From: JAZQUM01 sp045631305
Lineage (GTDB): Bacteria; Bacillota; Clostridia; Oscillospirales; Oscillospiraceae
Assembly (NCBI GenBank): GCA_045631305.1
Contig: JAZQUM010000010.1
Location: 1-7,582 of the forward strand
Length of the DNA: 7,582 nucleotides
Reading direction: 5' to 3'
Shown here piece by piece: positions 1-4,491 of the stretch (positions are counted from its first letter, which is position 1; the number at the start of each line of letters is the position of its first letter). The notes under the pieces were generated by a model, which was given only the letters and a program-made list of their open reading frames with translations, was not told the DNA's origin and made no database searches. The translations under genes and the position numbers were made by a program.

Positions 1-673
1 GCCTGTATCCGAGCCTGTGGATGAATCCGCCGCAGAGGGCAGCTTCACCGAGGAGCAGACCGACGAGGGCGAGACCGTTATCGACCCCGCTGAAACCCAG
101 TATGCCGACCCGGTAATGCCCACCACTGCCGACACCCCCGCCGAAACCAAGACCGGCATCCAGCTGATGAGCATCAACCTGCTGCTGGAAAACGAGACCG
201 ACCCCGTTGTGTGGCGCGGCCCCGTCATCGGCGGCGTGGTGCAGCAGTTCTGGACCGACGTTCTCTGGGATGTAGACTTCCTCTTCGTGGATATGCCTCC
301 CGGAACGGGTGACGTGTCCCTCACCGTGTTCCAGTCCATTCCTCTGGACGGCATCATCATCGTTGCCTCTCCTCAGGAACTGGTAAGCATGGTAGTGGAA
401 AAGGCTGTGAAGATGGCAGAGATGATGGAAATTCCCATCATCGGTCTCGTGGAAAACATGAGCTACGTTGCCTGCCCCGACTGCGGCAAGAAGATCTATA
501 TCTTCGGCGAAGGCAAGACCGAAGAAGCTGCCAAGCGCCACGGTCTGCCCCTGCTGGCACAGATGCCCATCGACCCCAAGCTGGCCCAGCTGGTGGACGC
601 AGGCCGCATCGAAGACTTCGAAGGCGACTGGCTCCGCGGCGTAGCAGACGGTCTTTCCCTGCAGGCTGAATAA
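1..673 (+). CDS. Mrp/NBP35-family iron-sulfur carrier ATPase, 3' part (5' end outside window)
   Basis: Partial gene: the frame is open from base 2 and leaves 223 residues before TAA at 671-673. It belongs to the Mrp/NBP35 P-loop ATPases, which in known members bind a [4Fe-4S] cluster at a dimer interface and deliver it to cytosolic apoproteins. Visible family signatures are the stretches DPVVWRGPV, FVDMPPGTGD (Walker B/switch region) and SPQELVSMVV, and the cluster-binding CPDC motif (Cys codons at 473 and 482). The Walker A lysine motif lies upstream of the window. Two oddities are visible. About 45 residues of acidic, Thr/Pro-rich sequence (bases 2 to about 150) precede KTGIQLMSINLLLENE, where relatives have only a short linker. 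One residue also seems to be missing in VLWDVDF compared with the usual WGDVD-type sequence. The GTG at 17 is not a credible start, because the frame continues upstream and conserved N-terminal parts are missing. A strong terminator follows at once. Confidence 0.93.
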   Translation, partial: PVSEPVDESAAEGSFTEEQTDEGETVIDPAETQYADPVMPTTADTPAETKTGIQLMSINLLLENETDPVVWRGPVIGGVVQQFWTDVLWDVDFLFVDMPPGTGDVSLTVFQSIPLDGIIIVASPQELVSMVVEKAVKMAEMMEIPIIGLVENMSYVACPDCGKKIYIFGEGKTEEAAKRHGLPLLAQMPIDPKLAQLVDAGRIEDFEGDWLRGVADGLSLQAE

Positions 674-680
674 AACCTAT

Positions 681-710
681 AAAAAAGAGAGTCTCCGGAC
701 TCTCTTTTTT
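681..710 (+). terminator. Intrinsic terminator after the Mrp-family gene
   Basis: A perfect 13-bp stem: left arm 681-693 (A-tract then GAGAGTC), loop TCCG at 694-697 (of the stable UNCG class), right arm 698-710 ending in a run of T that continues to 711. The A-tract on the left makes it potentially bidirectional. It starts only 7 bases after the stop codon and separates the Mrp-family gene from xpt. Confidence 0.93.
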
Positions 711-722
711 TCTTGAAAACTC

Positions 723-751
723 TTGCAAAAGAGCGCGAAAAACGCGATAAT
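723..751 (+). promoter_or_regulatory. Sigma-A type promoter of xpt
   Basis: TTGCAA (723-728) and GATAAT (746-751) are separated by exactly 17 bases, which predicts transcription from about 758. The -35 hexamer sits within a short inverted repeat (CTCTT at 720-724, AAGAG at 729-733). A second repeat, CGCG-AAAAA-CGCG (734-746), fills the spacer; either could be a repressor site, but this is speculation. An alternative -35-like TTGAAA lies at 713-718 but is badly spaced. Confidence 0.7.
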
Positions 752-766
752 AAAAAAGATAACTAA

Positions 767-790
767 CGGGCGCGGCCCGATCTATTTTTT
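767..790 (+). promoter_or_regulatory. GC-rich leader hairpin with T-run upstream of xpt (possible attenuator)
   Basis: CGGGC (767-771), loop GCG, GCCCG (775-779), then ATCTA and six T (785-790), all between the predicted transcription start and the xpt ribosome binding site. The stem is short and the T-run starts about five bases after it, so it would be a weak terminator at best. The leader of about 57 bases is too short for a purine riboswitch, and I see no purine aptamer core in it. Confidence 0.3.
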
Positions 791-814
791 GAAACATTGC
801 AGGGAGGAACCACC

Positions 815-1387
815 ATGCAGGAATTGAAAGAAAGAATCTTAAAAGACGGCAAAGTTCTGCCCGGTGACATCGTTAAGGTAGACGGTTTCCTGAACCACCG
901 CGTAGATACCGATCTTCTGGGCCGCATCGCTGATGAATTCGCCGCCCGTTTCGATCTCAGCCGCGTCACCAAAGTGCTGACCGTGGAAGCCAGCGGCATC
1001 GCCCTTGCCACCGCCTGCGCCATGAAGTGGGGCGTTCCCATGCTGTTCGCCAAGAAGGCCAAGAGCGATAACATCGAAGGCGGTCTTTACGCCAGCGATA
1101 TCATGAGCTACACCTACAAGAAAAAGGTGACCCTCATCGTTTCCAAGGAATGGCTCTCCGCTGACGATAAGGTCCTCATCATCGACGACTTTATGGCCAA
1201 CGGCGAAGCTATGCGCGGCCTCTGCGACATCGTGGAAGCATCCGGCGCGGAACTTCTGGGCGTTGGTATCGCCATTGAAAAGGGCTTCCAGCAGGGCGGT
1301 CAGAAGCTGCGTGACCGCGGCATCAATCTCCAGAGCCTGGCCATCATCGAAACTGCCGAACCCGGCAACCTCACCTTCCGCGACTAA
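815..1387 (+). CDS. xpt: Xanthine phosphoribosyltransferase
   Basis: A 190-residue cytosolic purine salvage enzyme that would convert xanthine plus PRPP into XMP and pyrophosphate; the Bacillus subtilis enzyme is 194 residues. The PRPP-binding loop is clear as VLIIDDFMANGEA (residues 120-132, acidic pair D124-D125). The N-terminal LKERILKDGKVLPGD and KVDGFLNHRVD segments, and EASGIALATA around 58-67, match Xpt rather than adenine or hypoxanthine phosphoribosyltransferases. The ATG at 815 is chosen because AGGGAGG (801-807) lies 7 bases upstream; the in-frame TTG at 797 would place that ribosome binding site inside the gene. It is preceded by its own promoter. The downstream zinc-ribbon gene starts 51 bases after the stop with only a poor hairpin between them, so the two are probably co-transcribed. 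No guanine riboswitch, common ahead of xpt in Firmicutes, is visible. Confidence 0.95.
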   Translation: MQELKERILKDGKVLPGDIVKVDGFLNHRVDTDLLGRIADEFAARFDLSRVTKVLTVEASGIALATACAMKWGVPMLFAKKAKSDNIEGGLYASDIMSYTYKKKVTLIVSKEWLSADDKVLIIDDFMANGEAMRGLCDIVEASGAELLGVGIAIEKGFQQGGQKLRDRGINLQSLAIIETAEPGNLTFRD

Positions 1388-1389
1388 GA

Positions 1390-1419
1390 AAAGAAAGAGG
1401 TCCGCAAAACTCTCTTTTT
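1390..1419 (+). terminator. Weak or decayed terminator-like hairpin between xpt and the zinc-ribbon gene
   Basis: Left side AAAGAAAGAG (1390-1399) can pair imperfectly with CTCTCTTTTT (1410-1419) around a 10-base loop, with one A-C mismatch and one G-U pair. A T-run completes the right side. It resembles the strong AAGAGAGTC terminators at 681 and 1656 but is poorly paired, so I expect partial read-through into the next gene. Confidence 0.4.
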
Positions 1420-1438
1420 GCTTAAAAGGAGGCGTACC

Positions 1439-1657
1439 ATGAAGTGCCCATATTGTAACGAAGAAATGGAACAGGGTTTTGTGCGTCAAGCCCGCATCGA
1501 CGCTCCGCTGTACTGGAGCACCGAGGAGAAAATGGACGGTCCCTTTATTGACAAAAAGGAAGTTAAACTCACTTCCATCCGGAATTTCAAATGCCCTATG
1601 CACTACTGTGCCGATTGCCGCAAATTCATTGTGGACGAAGACGAACTGAATATATAA
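1439..1657 (+). CDS. Small zinc-ribbon protein (DUF6487-like)
   Basis: A 72-residue protein with CPYC at residues 3-6 and Cys52, Cys57 and Cys60 (CPMHYCADC) near the end, the layout of a two-knuckle zinc ribbon; C3/C6 and C57/C60 would be the metal ligands. The central part contains YWSTEE and the end is KFIVDEDE. This looks like the short bacterial proteins grouped as DUF6487 (PF20097), whose function is unknown; that assignment is from memory of the family pattern. The ATG at 1439 is supported by AAAGGAGG (1425-1432) 6 bases upstream; a TTG at 1418 lies before the binding site and is rejected. No signal peptide or membrane segment, so cytosolic. It probably shares the xpt transcript, but nothing in the sequence ties it to purine salvage. 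Its stop codon overlaps the next terminator. Confidence 0.85.
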   Translation: MKCPYCNEEMEQGFVRQARIDAPLYWSTEEKMDGPFIDKKEVKLTSIRNFKCPMHYCADCRKFIVDEDELNI

Positions 1658-1687
1658 AAAGAGAGAGTCTTTCGACTCTCTCTTTTT
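1656..1687. terminator. Bidirectional intrinsic terminator between converging genes
   Basis: A perfect 14-bp stem: left arm 1656-1669 (five A then GAGAGAGTC), loop TTTC 1670-1673, right arm 1674-1687 ending in five T. The left arm begins inside the TAA stop of the zinc-ribbon gene. Because the arms start with A and end with T, it should work in both directions. It also closes the minus-strand small membrane protein gene ending at 1718. Confidence 0.92.
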
Positions 1688-1717
1688 ATTTCATCTCTCC
1701 CCGAAAGGAGAATCTTT

Positions 1718-1861
1718 TTATCCGCGGCTACCCGCAAGAGAAAGAGCGAACCACAGCATCGCGCCCCAACCGCCAAGGACCAACGCCACCACCGCCACAT
1801 TAAAAATACGGCAGCACTTGCGGAAGATCCACCGCCGTTTTTCTTTTCTTTCATCCATCAT
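1718..1861 (-). CDS. 47-residue single-pass membrane protein, unknown function
   Basis: A short gene reading leftward from ATG at 1861-1859 to TAA at 1720-1718. The product starts with a highly basic segment (MMDERKEKRRW, then RKCCR) followed by one hydrophobic stretch, about residues 20-43 (NVAVVALVLGGWGAM then LWFALSLA), and ends AGSRG. That is the profile of a small inner-membrane protein with a positive N-terminus facing the cytosol. GGAGG (1867-1871) lies 5 bases before the first ATG and 8 before the second, in-frame ATG at 1858. The converging terminator at 1656-1687 lies just downstream. The longer minus-strand frame over the same bases (start at 1854) has a poor Ser/Trp-rich composition and runs through the terminator, so it is taken as a shadow. 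No promoter was found, so it may be read through from the LysR gene 211 bases upstream. I do not recognise the family. Confidence 0.62.
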   Translation of the reverse strand: MMDERKEKRRWIFRKCCRIFNVAVVALVLGGWGAMLWFALSLAGSRG

Positions 1862-2072
1862 CCATACCTCCGTTTGCAGTCATTTCCAACTTTCAAGAAA
1901 CCACACGGCTTGGTCGAGCAAGAAAATATGGCACACCGATTTTTTGATGATTTTGCTTTGGATCAAGGCCTGCGAGCGCAGGAATACTTTGTGTATTTCA
2001 AGCGAGCAAAACGCAGAGCCGGGGCAAAATGGCAAAAAAGCGACCATATTTTTGCGCGAGAGCAAGCCAATA
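1862..2072. other. Unassigned 211-base intergenic stretch of lower GC
   Basis: It lies between the LysR gene and the 47-residue gene, with fewer G and C than the flanking genes. One forward frame is open from 1874 (TTG) through ATG 1928 to a stop at 2081-2083, and one minus frame is open across it (1880-2116), but neither has a ribosome binding site. Sequence features seen: a CCTGCG-AG-CGCAGG inverted repeat (1969-1982), a weak GCAAAAA/TTTTTGC pairing (2032-2055), and three GAGCAA repeats. No convincing terminator for the LysR gene and no clear promoter were found. It could be a decayed gene or an untranslated region. Confidence 0.45.
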
Positions 2073-2963
2073 TTATTCGCTGATTTGCAGAAAGTGTTCC
2101 AGCAAGGGGCTGTCATTATCCTTGCGCCAGATGGCGAGGATTTCTTCGGTTTCGTCTTCTCCCACCAGGGGAACGAACACCAGATTGTCGGTATCAGACA
2201 AGCGGCGCATACAGGAAACGGGCAGAATGGAGACCCCTTCTTCGGCAGAGACCATCATCAGAATGCTTTCAACGTCGCTGGAGCGCAGAAGGATATTGGG
2301 GTAATACCCCGCCTTCTGATAAAGGCGGATAAAGTATTCATCCGCCAGGGAGTCACCCGTGGAAGAAGGCGACATGAAAAGATTTACTTCATGGCGCAGA
2401 TCCTCGCGGGTAAGACCCGTGCGCTGGGCCAGAGGGTGTGTTGCGTACAACGCCACCACCAGCCGCACCTTTTCCTGCAGGCGGTAAGAAACCGCGGGGT
2501 TGGCGCAGATGTTGGTGGAGTCCCAGGTGAAGATCACATCGAAGGCATCGTCGATGAGTCCTGCCGCCAGCTTGTCCGTGTCTTCGCGGGAGCAGGTGAT
2601 GAGCACGTTGGGATACAAACGGTGGAACTTACGCAGCTTCACCGTAAGGTCGCTGTGCTCGTAGCCTTTGGTGTAGCCGATGCGAAGGGTACCCGTAACG
2701 CCTGAGGAGGCTTCCCGCGCTCTTTGCACCGCGCCTTCCATGCGCAAAAGAATGGCGCGGGCCTCCCGCAAAAAGGCAGAACCCATGGGGGTAAGGGAAA
2801 TAGGGCGGGTCTTTCGGTCGATGAGCTGCACGCCCACCGCCTCTTCCAGCTTTTGAATTTGCTGGGTCACCGCCGTCTGGGTGAGGAAATATTGCTCGGC
2901 CGCTTTGGAAAAGCTTTTGCTCTCCGCCACCGCCACAAAATACTTCAGCTGATTCAAATTCAT
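2073..2963 (-). CDS. LysR-family transcriptional regulator
   Basis: A 296-residue DNA-binding regulator of the usual LysR length. The N-terminal winged helix-turn-helix is clear: MNLNQLKYFVAVAES, SFSKAAEQ and LTQTAVTQQIQKLEEAVGVQLIDR (about residues 1-50), followed by a linker helix and an effector-binding domain from about residue 91 (TLRIGYTKGYEH) to the end. No membrane segments. GAGGTGAG (2969-2976 on the complement) lies 5 bases before the ATG, which fixes the start. It is transcribed away from the dehydrogenase gene, the usual arrangement for a LysR regulator and its target, and the shared intergenic region holds a large palindrome. By analogy it probably responds to the amino acid or keto acid handled by that operon; the ligand cannot be read from the sequence. 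An overlapping minus-strand frame starting at 2973 is a shadow. Confidence 0.94.
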   Translation of the reverse strand: MNLNQLKYFVAVAESKSFSKAAEQYFLTQTAVTQQIQKLEEAVGVQLIDRKTRPISLTPMGSAFLREARAILLRMEGAVQRAREASSGVTGTLRIGYTKGYEHSDLTVKLRKFHRLYPNVLITCSREDTDKLAAGLIDDAFDVIFTWDSTNICANPAVSYRLQEKVRLVVALYATHPLAQRTGLTREDLRHEVNLFMSPSSTGDSLADEYFIRLYQKAGYYPNILLRSSDVESILMMVSAEEGVSILPVSCMRRLSDTDNLVFVPLVGEDETEEILAIWRKDNDSPLLEHFLQISE

Positions 2964-2994
2964 ACCCGCTCACCTCGCAGTATCAGTTTTTCTT

Positions 2995-3023
2995 ATTTTA
3001 ATATAGAAAAGAACGGGTTGCAA
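2995..3023 (-). promoter_or_regulatory. Promoter of the LysR gene
   Basis: Reading leftward, TTGCAA (3023-3018) and TAAAAT (3000-2995) are separated by 17 bases. Transcription would start near 2988, leaving a leader of about 25 bases. The -35 hexamer is self-complementary and is the same six bases used by the divergent dehydrogenase promoter. Confidence 0.65.
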
Positions 3024-3035
3024 CCCACACTTTTC
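3006..3035. promoter_or_regulatory. 30-base interrupted palindrome, candidate operator for the divergent pair
   Basis: GAAAAG (3006-3011), three bases, GGGTTGCAACCC (3015-3026), three bases, CTTTTC (3030-3035). Both inverted repeats have their centre between 3020 and 3021, so 24 of the 30 bases are symmetric. It covers the -35 elements of both divergent promoters. The likely ligand is the adjacent LysR protein. However, the even-length symmetry does not fit the standard LysR T-N11-A box about the same centre, so another regulator is possible. Confidence 0.7.
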
Positions 3036-3046
3036 GGTGCTATTAT
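3018..3046 (+). promoter_or_regulatory. Promoter of the dehydrogenase-transporter operon
   Basis: TTGCAA (3018-3023), a 17-base spacer and TATTAT (3041-3046) predict a start near 3053. A perfect TATAAT at 3044-3049 overlaps the proposed -10 but would need a 20-base spacer, so it could be the element used if an activator compensates. The leader to the ATG is about 35 bases. Confidence 0.65.
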
Positions 3047-3087
3047 AATGCCATCGCCAATTTTAACTCAACAAGGAGTATTTTGAT

Positions 3088-4419
3088 ATGAAAAACAGTC
3101 TGTTCATCCCCCTTCGTGAAGAAGGCCTCACTACCATGAAGATCCGCTATGACTTCAAGACCGGTCTTGTTAAGCTCTATGCGGCTAAGGAATGGGAAAA
3201 GGATTTTGATTTTGCAGGTTACAACCACGATTGGTGGATCGACGGCATCTACACCGAAGACGCCCGCTATCTCAACACCAAGGAAGTATGGGCCATCTTC
3301 GAAAAGTACGGCCAGAAGGAATATCTGGAAAGCGTTCTGGATCTGCTCCGCGCAGGTAAGCACTTCGGCATCGATATCTACTATTACGAAAAGTATGATA
3401 TCCGCTACATGATGAATGAACACAGCCGCAAGCTGGGTCTTCTCAACAAGAGCCACGCCATCATGGCAGGCGGCATCCGCCGTCACAGCTATGACGAAGA
3501 GGAACTGGATGTTATCATCGACGGTCTGAACCTGGGCCGCGGCATGAGCTTCAAGAACATTGCCGGTCACCTGCCCTTCGGCGGCTGCAAGGCAACCGTT
3601 ACCATGGATCCTCTGGACATGACCAACATGGAAGTTATGGGCTTCCTGGCCTTCGCGCTGGATAGCTGCCGTGACATGACCGGCCCCGACATGAACTTCC
3701 CCGTGGAAATGAGCGACGTGATGATCGAACAGGGCTACTCCATGCAGTACACCGGCGGTCTCAAGGCAAAGACCGGCCCCACCGGCACCCCCACTGCATA
3801 CGGCGTGTATCTGGCACTTCTGGAAGCTATCAACTTCAAAGAAGGCGTTAAGAGCGTAAAGGGCAAGAGCGTTGCTCTCATGGGCCTTGGCGCAGTTGGC
3901 TGGTACATGGGCGAATATCTGCTTCAGGGCGGCATCTCCAGGCTCATCGTTGCCGACATCAATCCCGACGCAGTGGATAAGTTCATCGCCGAACACCCCG
4001 GCTATGATATCACCGCCTGCTCCGTAGCAGAAGTGCTCTATCAGGATGTTGACGTTCTCTGCCCCTGCGCCATCGGCGGCATTTTCGACGATGCTTCCAT
4101 CGCAAAGCTGAACTGCCAGTACATCTTCGGCTCTTCCAACAACGGCCTCAAGGCTTCCTCTCAGGAAGAAGAGATCCGCCTGGCCAAGCTCATTGCTGAC
4201 CGCGGCATCCTCTATCAGGTAGAGTGGTGGCACAACACCGCAGGCGTTATCTGCGGCGCTGAAGAATACCTCTTCGACGGCGATGCTGATTCCCTCCGCG
4301 CCAAGGTGGAAGCTATCATGCCCGCCAACACCGCTATGAGCCTTAAGGGCGCTGCAGAAGCCGGCATCACCCCCACCGAATGGGTATACCGCTACTGCGA
4401 AGACCTGCTCTACAAGTAA
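3088..4419 (+). CDS. Glu/Leu/Phe/Val-family amino acid dehydrogenase with N-terminal extension
   Basis: A 443-residue cytosolic enzyme predicted to oxidatively deaminate an amino acid to its 2-oxo acid plus ammonium, reducing NAD. Family marks: GRGMSFKN (K156) and LPFGGCKATV (K168), matching the two substrate-binding lysines; TGPDMNF with D201 at the catalytic aspartate position; TPTAYGVY (235-242); the Rossmann motif GLGAVG (266-271); an acidic residue D290 after the second strand, which favours NAD over NADP; and CPCAIGG and GSSNNGL (about 325-354). The usual GGGK is GGCK and the usual DVGT is DMNF, so the substrate may differ from leucine. Leucine dehydrogenases are about 365 residues; the extra length is an N-terminal segment of about 90 residues. 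AAGGAG (3073-3078) 9 bases before the ATG supports this start over ATG 3136. The symporter gene follows after 72 bases without a terminator. The exact substrate is not determined. Confidence 0.88.
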   Translation: MKNSLFIPLREEGLTTMKIRYDFKTGLVKLYAAKEWEKDFDFAGYNHDWWIDGIYTEDARYLNTKEVWAIFEKYGQKEYLESVLDLLRAGKHFGIDIYYYEKYDIRYMMNEHSRKLGLLNKSHAIMAGGIRRHSYDEEELDVIIDGLNLGRGMSFKNIAGHLPFGGCKATVTMDPLDMTNMEVMGFLAFALDSCRDMTGPDMNFPVEMSDVMIEQGYSMQYTGGLKAKTGPTGTPTAYGVYLALLEAINFKEGVKSVKGKSVALMGLGAVGWYMGEYLLQGGISRLIVADINPDAVDKFIAEHPGYDITACSVAEVLYQDVDVLCPCAIGGIFDDASIAKLNCQYIFGSSNNGLKASSQEEEIRLAKLIADRGILYQVEWWHNTAGVICGAEEYLFDGDADSLRAKVEAIMPANTAMSLKGAAEAGITPTEWVYRYCEDLLYK

Positions 4420-4426
4420 AAAGAAG

Positions 4427-4466
4427 TCACTCTCACGGCTCCCCTTCCCCAGGGGAGACAACTACC
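4427..4466 (+). repeat. Hairpin in the dehydrogenase-symporter gap (possible fragment of a dispersed repeat)
   Basis: A perfect 7-bp stem, CTCCCCT (4439-4445), loop TCCCC, AGGGGAG (4451-4457), in a C-rich context unlike the coding sequence around it. There is no T-run after it, so it is not a normal terminator; it could act as an mRNA processing or stability element within the operon. The CACGGCTCCCCTT...AGGGGAG pattern reminds me of palindromic repeats dispersed in gut Clostridia genomes, but that is recollection and unchecked. Confidence 0.4.
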
Positions 4467-4491
4467 CTATCAAAAGAAAAGGAAATAGATT

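Noticed and set aside
752..814. Purine riboswitch ahead of xpt
   Set aside because: The predicted leader is too short and I see no three-way junction core or paired loops.
839..1603. Minus-strand open frame across xpt and the zinc-ribbon gene
   Set aside because: Both plus-strand genes are well supported by motifs and ribosome binding sites, and the antisense product has shadow-like composition.
1603..1854. 83-codon minus-strand frame over the 47-residue gene
   Set aside because: It reads through the bidirectional terminator and encodes runs of Ser, Trp and Arg; the frame starting at 1861 has the better binding site, topology and stop position.
1969..1982. CCTGCG-AG-CGCAGG inverted repeat as a LysR gene terminator
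   Set aside because: No T-run follows it on the minus strand and the loop is very small.
1818..2705. Plus-strand open frame opposite the LysR gene
   Set aside because: The LysR helix-turn-helix and full-length effector domain on the minus strand explain the region.
3043..4461. Long minus-strand open frame (472 codons) opposite the dehydrogenase gene
   Set aside because: It is antisense to a clear family member, stays open because of that gene's codon bias, and has a His/Ala/Val-rich composition with no recognisable motif.
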